64,000 nucleotides of DNA from Paralichthys olivaceus (GCF_024713975.1 NC_091093.1:1612001-1676000), one strand, 5' to 3'; positions 1 through 11,929 are shown, numbered from the stretch's first letter. Numbers and translations: made by a program. The notes: a model not told the origin generated them from the sequence alone.

Positions 1-58
1 TACAACATTACACCAGTTGATGTTAGTGGATGTTAGGGACCACCAGCAAATGTTATGA

Positions 59-790
59 TGATATTTTTTGACCATTTAATCACAAGACACCCTCTTCTGA
101 GGCAGGCCTACCAGAGGTTGATCAGACCTGGGTGCATGTCCCTAGCATCTTGTGGCTCAGTTGGAATCTTTCCTCCAGATCCAGAGCCATTGGCTGCAGC
201 ATTCTGAAGTGTGTAATGTTTCTTTTATGGTCCGCTGCAGGGCTAGTCTGTGGATCCCCAGATCTTTGAGCACCCTGATGGTGGATATTGCAATGAAACC
301 CCTGCAGCCAACCTCCACAGTGCAAACACTTGCTTTCTAACCACGTTGCTCGGCCTCAAATACCATCTCTGCATGCCTTTTCACTTCATTCTCTTAATCA
401 ACAGTATCCTGGTTTAATTGACAGTACTGCCGTAGTACTGATTAGACCAGAGTATCAGGTCTGGTCTTAGGGTGGTAGTGACAATATGTGATGGAACTGT
501 AAGCCACTGGCCCACATCCACCAACATTTCCCAGTCTCTGGCTTGCTCCATCACCATTCCTGCTCAGTGGAGGAGGCCGTCTCTGTCCCTGTTTCCCTTT
601 GTGGACAAATGTTCTCCTTTGAACCAGCTCAATATTTTGGATGCCAAGGCATTGATAGCAGTGTGTGAAGCATGAAACACTTAAATAGAGCATGGGCTGA
701 GTTTTGCACTCTGACAGGATGTGTGTTGATATTATTGACCACATAGCTATAGAGATAAAGAAAGAAATGGTCAAGGACATAATAAAAAAA
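59..790 (-). pseudogene. Retroelement polyprotein C-terminal relic
   Basis: Read on the minus strand, two frames carry protein-like blocks joined by a frame break. Around 560-430 there is DWEMLVDVGQWLTVP followed shortly by TTTLRPDLILWS. Around 340-170 there is VEVGCRGFIA and, further on, SSQWLWI. This order resembles the segment after the reverse transcriptase in fish and invertebrate retroelement polyproteins, where an RPD...LWS block suggests a PD-(D/E)XK-like nuclease. That identification is from memory of the family, not from a search. The frame is broken and the reverse transcriptase is not visible, so this is a dead fragment. The family assignment is uncertain. Confidence 0.45.
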
Positions 791-1731
791 ACAAAATGAT
801 GTATCAGCCATCAGTGGTAAGTCTGTGTTGCTGGTCTGTTATCTATTGCTGATGGAGAGTCAGACACTTCTTTTCTGATCTGCTTAACAGCAAATTTTAT
901 TTCAGAGAAGTTGGTGGCATGTCTTAACAAATATAGATTTGATGATCACCTTTTGGGTATGGAAGTGTTTTATGGCCTTTGCATGTGATTAAACATCAGT
1001 AATACTTGGCAGAAGAGTATGGGTTGCTGCACAGCTTTGTGCTAGATTTCCTGAGTTGTTTCTATGGCACTGTATAAATAATTGTTTAGAATTTGCAGTT
1101 GGGCATTGGACTTAATCAGTTTAAAGTTTTCATTGATAATCTTTTCACCTTTAACACACTCTCCCCCAAAATCCACAGAGATTTGTTTCAGAATGCAAAT
1201 TGTCAGGCAGTGTCTTTTTGTCTTTGGATGCATTTTGTTAATCCGCTGGGTGGCTTCTAGTGAAAAAAACAGTCAAAGCTGTGTGGGAGTGCCATAGCTG
1301 CTAATGATATAACCAGGGATTCAACAGAGGCTAAGTGCAATGGACTTCATGGTGTTCTAACCTCTGTGCACTTTGTTTTTATCTTGGATATTTGGGTTTT
1401 TGAGTCTGCGGTGTCAACACCTGGCCCCCACACAGCAACTGTTCTTCAAGTTCTAACAGATAAGTCTTTCAAGAATTTCGCACTGCATGATAATCAAAAG
1501 ATTGTGAAGATCAATGCAGGAAATTTGTTTTGCAGTATGGCCAGGGTGACCACCAACTGATGACAGATATGAAGGTTCTTCAACCAAACTAGACATACAG
1601 CATGGTGAAGCAAAGGTGCTTTGTTTGTGTGACACATTTAAAATGTAGAGATAAGGAACACAAGGAACTGAGGGCATCCCAGAGTAACCTTTTTTACATC
1701 GCTCCTTACAGAGTTTCACTGAAGGCCGGAG

Positions 1732-1762
<31 letters not shown>

Positions 1763-2821
1763 TAATTGTACATCATATCTTATACATTAACATACAGATA
1801 TTACATAATGAAATTACTGTATATTATTATTATAAATCAATAGTTTGGCAGATGATTGTTCCTTTGACTAAATAAATGTATGCTGATACTGGCCTTATTC
1901 AGGTCAGTAGAATCAGCATAGCACCAACATAGCCAGGACAGCAATAACCTGATGTTTTAATGGGCCAGTTCATGGAAAACAGCAAATATGTAAAGAGTGT
2001 TTGTCATTATCACAGTCTGGCACGTGCAAACAAAGACATTAAAGTGGGGGTTGAGCCCCTGCCCTTTATATTCCTTGAGAGAAAGTGCCCTTTTTCTGTG
2101 ATGCTTTTCTTTTGTTTTAAATAAATTAATATTTCTTCTTAATAACTGCTGCTTCAGGATTCAGGCAGACGCCCATGAAAGGTCTGGTTGTCCAGTGTCA
2201 GAGTCTGCTTCCTTCTCACTACCCCTCTGACCTGCGCTCAAAAAACACCATCACTGATCACATGTTATTAGGACACAAACAGGACTGATTATTACTTTGT
2301 TTGTTTGAGTCGCTCTACAATTTATGAGACATTTTTATACCTGCTACACAACACAAGACATAATGCGACTCACAACTGTCAGGGCATCAGGGTTAAAATA
2401 ACCGGAACCGGAGTCATGATCTGACTTTATCCATTAATAACAATTTAAGAATATAGGAATAGATGGTAAATATCACTTATCAGTTCATGTGTGAAGAGTA
2501 ACAGAGATAAGGAGACACACACACTGCTGTATACAACATCTATTCCCACAGATTATGATGCAACACAGTGTTTTAGCATTATTGTTGCAGAAGGAGCAGG
2601 AACAAAAATATTAATTGTGGAGGTGTTTAATAGAGATCAGTTCTAAGTGTGCATGATTAGAAAACAACAAACAGTAATGTGCCTCAGTGCAGTGACACAG
2701 CCTAGGGGAGGCCTCGCAGGGCCACCTTGATACAGTAAAGGCTATGATCGCAGTTTGTCCTTTTAACTCTTAGTAAGTCTAAACTGAACAAATGTCAAAT
2801 CAGTGTGGAGATCACTGACCA
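791..2821. other. Intergenic DNA, no gene seen
   Basis: AT-rich sequence. Open frames here are short, lack known domains and include the CA microsatellite. No coding exon or RNA gene was recognised. Confidence 0.6.
1730..1759. repeat. (CA)n microsatellite
   Basis: About 13 uninterrupted CA units, continuing into CATACATA. Confidence 0.9.
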
Positions 2822-2943
2822 CTGTCCCAAACACATTTCACTCCTTCTCCTTACCCCTACCCCTTGTTTTAGAGGGTATTTTGCTCCTTGAAACAGAGTT
2901 ACAAGGGGGATTGGTTGAAATCTTCCTCTATGAATTGGGACAG
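2822..2943. mobile_element. Small MITE-like element
   Basis: A 122-bp block bounded by the 9-bp inverted termini CTGTCCCAA and TTGGGACAG, with pyrimidine-rich and purine-rich halves inside. A diverged, inverted relative lies near 4395-4520. No clear target-site duplication was seen, so the superfamily is open. Confidence 0.5.
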
Positions 2944-3332
2944 AGCTTCAAGAAGCCATAACATCATCAGTAGTCTTTTATGAAAACCTGACACGTCATC
3001 AGTAGTCGTCCACAGACGCAACAAAACGTTTTGCTGAGGATGTCATTGTAATAACATTGTTGAGATCTTAAATAAACAAATGCTATTGCTTGCAGTTACT
3101 AAAGTGACAAACCTATAATATCACAATAACATCTATGCTAATGCAGGTGAATCAATGACATTTTAAATTGAAAAGCTTGGATGATCTGCATTATTTCACT
3201 TATAAATCAAAAGCTCACAGCTTCAGGCTGCTAGCAGTGGCCTGTAGGCAACCCTGCCAGGAGGCATTGCTTTTAGAGGAGCAGTTAAGTTCAGAAACAT
3301 TGTTGAAATGAAATGAAATTATGTGAAAATAC

Positions 3333-4207
3333 TAGGGGTGTAACGATTCATTTTAACAACGATTCGATTCGAATCACGATTCGTGGTTGCCAATACGATT
3401 CAAGGACGATATTGGTTCATTTAGAACCATATGATTCGAAACGATTCAGTAAATTGAAATCGTAACTTTTTAGCCAAAATTTCAACCAGCGTGACTGAAA
3501 TAAATACCTGGATACTGGACAGTGCAGATAAGGTTTCCTAGATTCCTGTTGTTTCTTATAAGGGAAAATTATGGATATAAACATGTTTATATCCATTATA
3601 TTTATATATTTAGTCTGTGACTAAACATGCTGGTGAGGCCTGAGGCTTCTGCAGAGCTGACTTCACCTTGCGCTGCTGCTGCTGCAGCGGGAACGCTATA
3701 AGAGGTGCCTGGACCGTCGGTGTTGTGTGATGAAATCCCATGGCGCTTGACATGTTGCCGTGGTACTTTACTTGACCTTTACATATCCTACAAACAGCGA
3801 GCGACTTATTTAGAACATCTCTGTCTTTGCAAAAGCCAAAGTGTTTCCACACAATGGACCGCATTGGTGGCTTGATAATTTCTAGCTTGCCGGCTTCTCC
3901 TCTGCCATCCACCGTCATGCTATGTTTTGATATTTGCGCTGCTACCGGTGTGTGGCGATGAGGTCACAGACAGGCAGACTGAATCGAGTAACGTTTAACG
4001 CCTTTATCATTAAAAGTGCTAAAAAAAACCTCTGACATGCCTTAATCCAATGCGTTATTTCCTAGTATCGATACAATGGATTGATTACCTTTTAAAGCGA
4101 TGTAAGATCGATATATGTCGTCTAGAAGGCCAACTTGCCGAGCACAGATCGATGTAGTTGGATCGTAGGAATATAAATCAATACATCGATGAATCGTTAC
4201 ACCCCTA
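3333..4207 (-). mobile_element. hAT DNA transposon, internally deleted
   Basis: The 875-bp element starts TAGGGGTGTAACGATTCAT and ends with the reverse complement ATGAATCGTTACACCCCTA, a 19-bp perfect terminal inverted repeat. It is flanked on both sides by the same 8 bp, GAAAATAC (3325-3332 and 4208-4215). An 8-bp duplication is the hallmark of hAT transposition. Sub-terminal GATTCGA/CGAT-type motifs recur inside both ends. It keeps only a BED-finger remnant of a coding region, so it is non-autonomous. Confidence 0.9.
3610..3918 (-). pseudogene. BED zinc-finger remnant of hAT transposase
   Basis: A 102-codon minus-strand frame inside the hAT element. Near residues 22-66 it has SIVWKHFGF, CRICKGQV and a later MGFHHT, matching the BED zinc-finger pattern: aromatic residues, C-x2-C, then a C-terminal His pair. 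BED fingers are the N-terminal DNA-binding domain of hAT transposases and ZBED proteins. A glutamine run (QQQQ) follows. The frame ends before any RNase-H-fold catalytic domain, so the product cannot be an active transposase. The remnant supports the hAT assignment made independently from the termini and the target duplication. Confidence 0.65.
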
Positions 4208-4394
4208 GAAAATACATATTATCATGCAGAAAAACAATAATAAACTAAGATATTACAATATTATAGTAATTTTTTAATCCTTATTAATTTGTTTCCCAGC
4301 TTATCGATAATTTGCAAGGCATTCTGGGAAGTTCTCATAGCCTTCAATTTAAAGTGTGGGTCTGAAAAATCTCTGTTTCGAGGGCTGTACAGCC

Positions 4395-4520
4395 CGAACA
4401 CTTTTCCCTCCCCCTCCATCCCAACAAGTATCAGGACACACTATGCCTCCACATGAATGTGGTGCAAAATGGAGGGGAAGGGGTAGGGAGAAGGGGAGAA
4501 ATGTGATTGGGCCTTACTGT
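4395..4520. mobile_element. Diverged inverted relative of the 2822 MITE
   Basis: The purine-rich stretch near 4470-4515 read in reverse complement (CACATTTCTCCCCTTCTCC) resembles the left part of the block at 2822 (CACATTTCACTCCTTCTCC). The termini are not clear, so the limits are approximate. Confidence 0.35.
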
Positions 4521-7500
4521 TGTAGTCTGGTTTTCAAATTGAAAACCTTATTTTTTGAATTTCAGCACACTTCGTTTCAGAAACTTCTTTCATACTTTTT
4601 AAAGCACTTTCTAAATAAAAACAGAGTTCATATTTGTCTGACTGTATTAATGGTTTAAAAAGCAGCTGCAGTAATGTAGGAAATTGTAGATGTGATACAT
4701 TGAAATGCATTGAGATGCACTGTTGTGTGTTCAAATGGTTGACTGCTGAATCGTAATCGAATCAAGGTGCACACCTCTAGTGAGCACACAATCATCACTG
4801 TATTGTCAGAGAGGCAGCATCTCCCACCTCCCAGCTCCTGTCCCAGTTATGGTGTTTTTTTTCACTTGTGTGGAGCTGAGTAGTGATGAACAAAAGACTA
4901 AGCTCCCAGTGCCTCGAGTTTACAGCTAATTAGCCAAAAGACAAAAACAAATATAGGTAACTTGCTAATGTACACGCATGAGCTACTAGCTAAAGTAATA
5001 AATTAGGGCATACAGGCTGAGACACTACAGGTGAATACAGTCAAATTTGTATCTAATGGTGTCATCACATCTGCCACCTTGATATGCAAATTAGTCATTA
5101 ACTAATTAAAATGAGCCAATTGGCACTGCAGGTGAATAGGATAAAAAAGAAAATAACTAAAACACCACAGAACTTCTCCAATTAATGATTTACAACAAGA
5201 CAGTATTTTCCCCTGAAATGTGTTTAAATATACAGATTAGTTTGTTTGGTGAAATCTACAGATGCAGACAGACAGAGGGTAGTAAATAACGTAATTTTGG
5301 AACATGGAAACAAAATAGAACTAAATCTCAATGTTGACCAGTACATGAAAAAACTATGTTTTTCCCTGTAGTGTCCTGCCTTAAACAGTTAATGCATAAT
5401 TTTGATGGTAGGGTCTTCATCTAATAACTATTCATTCTTCTAGATTGTTGTTTGCCGATAGATATTCATCAACACATGATACAGACAGCCCTCCCTTAAA
5501 TGTGAAAGGATAGGTTCACTGAAGCAAAGTCATTGTCACCAGTAATTACTAAAGAAGAACATTGTGATCTGTTGAGTATTAAACTATTGTAGTTATAAAT
5601 AATTATAAGAAGTGCAATTTTTCTCACTAGCCAAAATGTCTGTGCATGTCCCTGATCATAGTAGTGCATACCACATAGTCTAGCCTCATATTTCTTATCA
5701 ACAAAACCTAAACTTTAGTCATTTAGATGTCTACCCTCTATCTGTATCTGCTACTGAATCCACTTCAAGTGAGAATGATTTTTTAATATTGTCCAACTGT
5801 TGTTGTTGTTGGAAGCTTTAAAACGTGATTAACCAAACCAGCATGCCACAAATTGAAGAGAAAAGAGGGCTGAGCAGAAATGAAAAAGAGGGAGTCAGAA
5901 TAAAATAGTTGCCAATTTGTTTGCTGTGTCCTGGAACTGTACTAGACTTTTTTAAGTGCCTGACAAGCAGGTGAGATCAAAGTCATTGGGACAAAAGAGG
6001 CTCAGCAGCGATTTGTCAGGAGACGAGAGGCAGCGGCTGGGTTTAGCCCTCTGATCACTGCCTAGCCAAAGAAAACTGCCCATGAGAAAATGTACAGCAG
6101 AAAGGGTTCAAAGGTCATTTTGATTTGCTCTGGATTACTGGTACCTCCCTTTCCTCCACTAAAAAAGGAAGGTGGGGGAGCAAGAAAAGGACCTGGCTAA
6201 TAACCTTTGTATTATTGCAGAAAAGAAACCCTTTTGTGCCAAGAGGGTTGTTGTGGGGGGAGAATTTTTGGGAGGTCAATTAAAAAAAGGGCCCTGAAAT
6301 TCTTGCCTTTATTCATGGTCACAGGAGAGAAAAGGAGAAAGTAAAAATTTATGTTTTGGAGTTCTATGTCAAGACACTTCATGTGACTGGGTTTTGATTC
6401 ATTTGTCAAGTGGATGACAGAATGGTGAAGAAATGGTTGAAAATATTTCAGTTAGGTAAATAGTAAAGAATTGTCCAAGTATTTATATTGAAAAAAAAGT
6501 ATTGTCTTGTTACTAAATTATGTGTGAATGCACCCAGAAAGCTTTAAGAATGCACTGGGATCTGATTCACTTCCGCTACACTCTGAAATGCAAGTGTGCA
6601 GTGTAATGTGAATTCAAATGGCTCTTTGATCACTTTGAAGGATCCATTTGTCAACTTGATTTATATAGATAGCTGGACAAACTCCTAAACACAGTTGATT
6701 TGCCTCTGCCAAATGGGACAAGGTTCTGAGATGCATTATTTTGAAAACCCTTTATTCACATGAAGATAAACTCTATGTTCGGGAACCCTGAGAGACATAG
6801 GCCCCCTACACTTACTAAATTTCAATGAAAGGTTTGCTATGCTACTAATGGAGGGGAGAGTCAAGAGAAGAAATGACACAAGCTGAGCTGTATATAACTT
6901 TACATATTGGAAATGTTGGCGCATGTCAAAAAAACCCAACGGACTGTTTTGTCGTAGCCTGTGACAATGAAGGAGATGCTATCAACACCCTGAAACACCA
7001 ACTGCTCTTCGATGGACTTAGACATTTGGTGGGTACCTTTCAATTCTGATGAAAAAATAATTTCCATTATTGTGAATTTGTAGAATCCTCAGTGGGCCCA
7101 CACTTTCCAGGTATAGTTACAGTTTGTGCATTATACAAAATTACCATAAATGTATACATTACTTTATCACTAGTGCAATACAGCTGTTTCCTTGCCTGAC
7201 AGCATGGATAAAAGATGTGACAATAAAGATCAAATTTGGATACACTATCTTTCCAGCTTCCATAATGGTCATCCCAAACATTGGAACTGGAATTGTATCT
7301 TGTTTTTGGTTTCATCCTTGTCCTCTTTCTCTCTGTGTTTGACCTTCACCACTTCATTGGTGAATGGGACTTATATTTACTTGAACACACTTTGAGTGGT
7401 GGAAAAGACTGGAAAAGCACTTTATGAATATAGTCTATTAATTATTTACCTAGACATGCAAATAGTATTAACAAAGAAAGAAAAAGATGTATCTTTTCAG

Positions 7501-7961
7501 AAGTTAGTCAAGTCTATGGTTTTCTTACTGAGAGAACTGATTATACATCTCTTTAAGTACAAACTCAAAGAGATGTATAAATTATTTTTCTCAAACAATT
7601 GAGATAAGGTCCAACTTTTAAGACCCATAAAGGTCTCCACCCCAATGTGACCCCACATACTGTATATCCTTGCAGCCCGGAAATGTAAAATGCTTTCCTA
7701 GAGTATCCCCACACTGTTGGCACTGTGGTGACTACATAAGTTTCAGTAAAGAACAAGCAGAGCAGCAAAGTCTGTGAAATGTAGGATTTAATGGTTGGTC
7801 TCAGCCCATCAGAAATAAGACATCTGTGAGACCATTAAAAAACATCTGAAGATGCAACCCACTGCTGAAAATATAGTTTAGATTTGTCTGCTAAGGTTTG
7901 TGCTGGCTGCATTATGTGAGTGAATTATGGAGTTTAGTATGGACTGGGGTCTAATGTTCAA
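4521..7961. other. Intergenic DNA upstream of fgf3
   Basis: No coding exon recognised. A hAT-end-like string sits at about 4750-4780. The GC-moderate patch at 5870-6090 is listed separately as a possible regulatory element. The rest is AT-rich and unremarkable. Confidence 0.5.
5870..6090. promoter_or_regulatory. Candidate conserved non-coding element
   Basis: A repeat-free, compositionally balanced stretch in AT-rich surroundings. It contains GATCAAAG near 5975, a TCF/LEF-type core, followed within about 15 bases by ACAAAAG, a SOX/TCF-like core. Its position 3.7 kb upstream of fgf3 would suit an enhancer. This is inference from composition and motifs only. Confidence 0.22.
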
Positions 7962-7986
7962 GTGTGTGTGTGTGTGTGTGTGTGTT

Positions 7987-8019
<33 letters not shown>
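7962..8019. repeat. (GT)n microsatellite
   Basis: Imperfect GT run interrupted by TTAGTG and TT. Confidence 0.9.
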
Positions 8020-8279
8020 CTGCGTGCCTCACAAATTGAGATCGTTTGCCCTGCTTATTGCGGGGATGCTATGTGGGCGGCGTGGAGGGGAGCGTAATTA
8101 AAATAGTTTCTGAGAGAAACAGCACACCACATCTGAGGTTCCACCCTCTTCCAGCATTTAACCACATCAAGAGTGTCTCACTTAGAAATGGCCACCAGAA
8201 CAACCTCAGATACACACGACCTGGCTGATGTTTTGGTGTGTTGTCTGACTTACAAGGGGTTTCTGAGGCACAATGTGCA

Positions 8280-8600
8280 CACATTTCTAATTAAAAGAGC
8301 AGCCTTTTTCTGATAATTGAATTAAATAAAGTGACAGAGGCAAATAGCTGGGTGATGTATGGCAGGGGAAGACAAATTAACCATTGACTCTCTGGGGGAT
8401 TCTCAGCACAGGCCTCCATAGCAGCAGTGGAACAGCGCCAAAGGGCAGAGAGATTTGTAGATGATGGTGCTAATTACCAGAATGCAAACCATAATGTGAC
8501 CAAGATGGAAGCAATTTAGGCAGTAGTCATTTAGCCTGCTGCTCTTCCGCCCACCGGCTGCTGCTTAGCCAGAGCCCTGGCCTTAGGATGGGAAAAGTCT
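8280..8600. promoter_or_regulatory. Candidate conserved non-coding element upstream of fgf3
   Basis: A repeat-free stretch about 1.2-1.5 kb upstream of the fgf3 start. It has several homeodomain-type TAATTA/TTAATT/AATTAC cores and a GC-richer right half. It has no open frame of note. The call rests on composition, motifs and position; conservation was not tested. Confidence 0.25.
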
Positions 8601-9349
8601 GGGATAATCCATTGCTCGGGTGAAAGATAAAGAATAATGCACAGGAGAAGGGTTTTGTGTTGAGAGGAGCACATGGAGAGAGCATTGAGACTGATAATTT
8701 ACTTATCTATTTTCTTAATTTAACTTTAACAGAAATGAAGTGTAGAACTAGCAGACAGTGCTTACAGTTCAGAGGGAGGAAGGAGTTTGTAAATATTTTA
8801 GAAATGTAACTACTGAGAGAGGAAGCTGGGGTTGATTCCCAAGCCAACCTGCAGCCACAGCTTGACACCAGCGCTTAAGACCTTCGTGCATCTATGTGAG
8901 TGTAGGACTGTGCTAAGGCAAGAAACCCTGATTCAAGGCAAATTACAAATTAAACACACTTGATTTACTGACTCAGTTTCTCATGTTTACATGGTTTACT
9001 GGGTATCCTTGACAAGCACCTGTTTGATCGGGGTGAAGCTAGGCCTATTTATACATTATCTAATATTATAAATCCAAAGTAATTTTTTTAGTACTTCATT
9101 ATGTTCAAATGATCAATAAATTTGAATGAGAAAGTTGTGTCCAAGCAGCCAGACTAAACCATCCAGTTGGATAGAGATTATTATTGTTAAACCTAAAATA
9201 TGGGAATCAACAGTGAAATTATAAAAAGTATAAAAAATGAAAATAGATATTTGTGTTTTGTTATGGTTAAGGTAGATTACTTATGTATGACAACATCAAA
9301 CACATTATTCCTCACCTGGTGCACTGACTAAGGCACACTCGACTGTATA

Positions 9350-9771
9350 GACTACTTTGGAAAGTCGAATTGCTCTTTCAGCAGAAGCGTTCAAGGGAGA
9401 GAGCTGTTCCACACTCCGCCACTGTGTAATTTTATCCACGCCGCACTCTCTCGCTTCACACAGGGCTGATACCTTTGCCTCCCCCTTTCCTTTGTATCAA
9501 TTGGTCGGAGTTCAGCCTATTGTCGCTACAAGCTTCTTTTATATCTGCGCTCTGATTGTGCTGCGACTCTCAGTCAGAGCCACAGGAGGGACTTCTAGCA
9601 GCAGCAGCGGATCCCACCGCGGGGACGGCTGTGCTGTCAGCGGTATCTCTTGGACTCCTATGTGCGCAGTGCTGGAGCTCTCCAGCTTATGGGCCCCGAC
9701 ACTTTAATGGGACCCCGGGAGCAGGAGTTCTCCGTTTTTTGCCACAGTCGTCTCTCCCCGGCCATGCCACA
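9350..9771 (+). promoter_or_regulatory. fgf3 5' region (promoter/5' UTR)
   Basis: Base composition shifts here from AT-rich to GC/CpG-bearing and stays so through exon 1 (about 9570-9930), as expected for a developmental gene promoter and leader. No strong TATA box is obvious; a weak TTTATAT lies near 9537. The frame of Fgf3 stays open upstream from about 9556 to the ATG at 9772, and includes an in-frame CTG at 9634 with G at -3. Mammalian FGF3 is known to use an upstream CUG for an N-terminally extended form. The transcription start is unknown. Confidence 0.5.
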
Positions 9772-9778
9772 ATGCTGA
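9689..9778 (+). other. Upstream ORF overlapping the fgf3 start
   Basis: An ATG at 9689 opens a 29-codon frame, out of frame with fgf3, with further in-frame ATGs at 9707 and 9764. It ends in TGA at 9776-9778, past the fgf3 ATG at 9772. The TGA overlaps the ATG of Met3 (9778) as TGATG, an arrangement compatible with termination-reinitiation. The ATG at 9764 has G at -3. Whether it is translated is unknown. Confidence 0.45.
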
Positions 9779-11579
9779 TGATATATCTGCTGGTTTTGCT
9801 GAGCCTGTTGGATCCCGTTAGTCCCCGCAGCCGCTGCGCCCCTGGCCAGGCTTGCGACCCCCGGCAGAGAAGGGACGCCGGGGGCCGCGGAGGAGTATAT
9901 GAACACCTCGGAGGTGCGCCACGACGTAGGAAACTCTACTGCGCCACTAAATATCATTTACAAATCCATCCTAATGGGAAGATAGATGGATCACTGGAGG
10001 AAACCAATCCATTAAGTGAGTATTGACTCATTTTTCACTCATTGAAAGTATCCTATGTAATATGACACAAGCTCATCTGTTTTGTAAATAATAAGCGCCT
10101 TTGTGAAAATCAAAAAAAAAAAAATCAAGTTTTATATGGAAGTGTTTAAATATAAATTGGTGGCATGACATTTTAACCTAGGGTGATTTAATATCTTGTA
10201 GCATACTTGTTTTGCCTTTATTAAAACGTGCAGTATTCAGCTCATTTATTATCTCTTAAATTCTAATCTGATTTATTAAAACAACCTTACGAAGTTTCAC
10301 TGTCACCTGAAGGTGAATTGAGGTTGGGTTCAGTTTATGACATTAAGTGGTAACGTTAAACGTTAGTAATAGCGCAATGAACGGAAGTTAATATAGCAGT
10401 GCAAACGTGGTTGTGCGACAGCGAGACATGCAGTTTAATCTCTTTTGGAAGTATCAGCCAGCATTAAGTTCCCGGCGGGACAAATGCGCTGTCCCAACGG
10501 ATGTGTTTATCTAATTACAGAGCATTAGAGCTTTTCTGTAACAGCCATTGTCTAATCAAGCACTGATTAAAAAGCCAATAAACCCGCAAATTAGGTGCTA
10601 AGAGGTGCCCCATAGAAGCGGAAATTAATCAATTTACTTTTGTAAACGTTGATTTATTTTAGTGATTTAGTCTTTTTGTTTTAGAACATAGGCTATTCAA
10701 TATATGCTATTTCACCCTCGAAGAATGATTGCTGAAACTATAGAGATACATGGAAAGATATTTGGTCATAATGACTCCACCAAATACACTAAACTGTTTG
10801 TCATCTAACAGTTGTCAGTTTCTTTTTGTTGCAGGCATCATGGAAATCACAGCGGTGGATGTGGGAGTTGTGGCCATAAAAGGGCTTTTCTCTGGCAGAT
10901 ATTTGGCCATGAATGATAAAGGGCGACTGTATGCCTCGGTGGGTACAAATTTCATCATCGTCACCCCGTCTTCAACACAAACAGCTCCTGGCTTAGAGGG
11001 AGAGAAAGATAGGGCAGAAAGATTTTGTTTAGTCCTGTGAACTGACTGAATTTATTTGCTGTTACTTTGTGGATCATTTGCAGTGATTCAGATTTCCATT
11101 CAGAGCTGTGTAGGGTACTCAGTGTCTTTGAGAGTTTTCCCTGTGAATCAAAAACATACTGCAAGCTGGATGACAAATGTGGCTCACTGTTTCTTTCCTT
11201 CTCATATCCCCAGGAAGTATTCAACAAAGAGTGTGAGTTTGTGGAGCGGATCCATGAGTTGGGGTACAACACCTATGCATCTCGCCACCACTCGACCGAA
11301 CAGCCACTGCCAACAGGGGGCATTAGCAACAAGCGACGAGCCAGTGCCAAACGCCAGTGGTATGTTTCTATTAACGGCAAAGGCCGGCCACGGCGGGGCT
11401 TTAAAACACGAAGCACAGACAAAGCCTCACTATTTCTGCCTCGGGTTCTGGGCAACAAGGATCATGAGATGGTGAGACGGTTAAGAGACAGTCAGAGCGC
11501 ACACCACCACACGCATCACCTCAGCAGCCACAGTGAATGCCGAAGACGCCGACATCGTGCCAGGAAAGGCAGGGGCTGA
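9772..11579 (+). CDS. fgf3: Fibroblast growth factor 3
   Basis: Secreted heparin-binding ligand of FGF receptors, used in otic, hindbrain, pharyngeal and tailbud patterning in vertebrates. Coding exons are 9772-10015, 10835-10938 and 11214-11579, joining to 237 residues. Introns are 819 and 275 bp, both GT-AG, phases 1 and 0. Residues 1-18 form a hydrophobic signal peptide. The beta-trefoil core runs from about residue 52 ([19 protein letters not shown]) to 194 (SLFLPRV). [12 protein letters not shown] is the FGF3-type signature, and basic residues around 157-182 ([20 protein letters not shown]) form the heparin-binding face. The tail (200-237) is His- then Arg-rich, as in other Fgf3 proteins. 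ATG 9772 was chosen because it starts the signal peptide and has A at -3. The gene looks intact and lies first in the fgf3-fgf4-fgf19 cluster. Confidence 0.96.
10440..10640. promoter_or_regulatory. Candidate regulatory element in fgf3 intron 1
   Basis: A repeat-free block with several TAATTA/TAATCA/GATTAA cores plus GC-rich CCGGCGGG and AACCCGC patches. It stands out from the rest of the intron. Enhancer role is inference. Confidence 0.22.
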
Positions 11580-11863
11580 CTGAGCAGACATTGAGATGAG
11601 GGGGCTGACCCTGTAGTCCTGTGACTTTTCAGAACCCTGACCTTGTTACACAGTGTAGCTTGATTTCAGTGGAGGATGTGGAAAAACAGTCTTGATGCTG
11701 CCTTCTGGTTTAGGGGAAGTATTTGTCATTGAAGCACAAAGAAAATAATCCGTAGAAGAGAAAGAGAAGACCTAAGGCCCCCTGAAGTATGGTGACACAT
11801 AAGTTGAATTGTCCACACACACATTCGCTCACACACTGCAGACACAGGCATGTACACAGGCAT

Positions 11864-11864
<1 letters not shown>

Positions 11865-11928
<64 letters not shown>

Positions 11929-11929
11929 A
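11865..11929. repeat. (CA)n microsatellite in fgf3 3' UTR
   Basis: Imperfect CA run interrupted by TGA and AAA, located about 290 bp after the fgf3 stop codon and before the candidate poly(A) signal. Confidence 0.9.

Noticed and set aside
9357..9771. Long in-frame extensions upstream of the fgf3 ATG as the main protein start
   Set aside because: The signal peptide begins at the ATG at 9772 and upstream codons include no in-frame ATG. Kept only as a possible CTG-initiated form.
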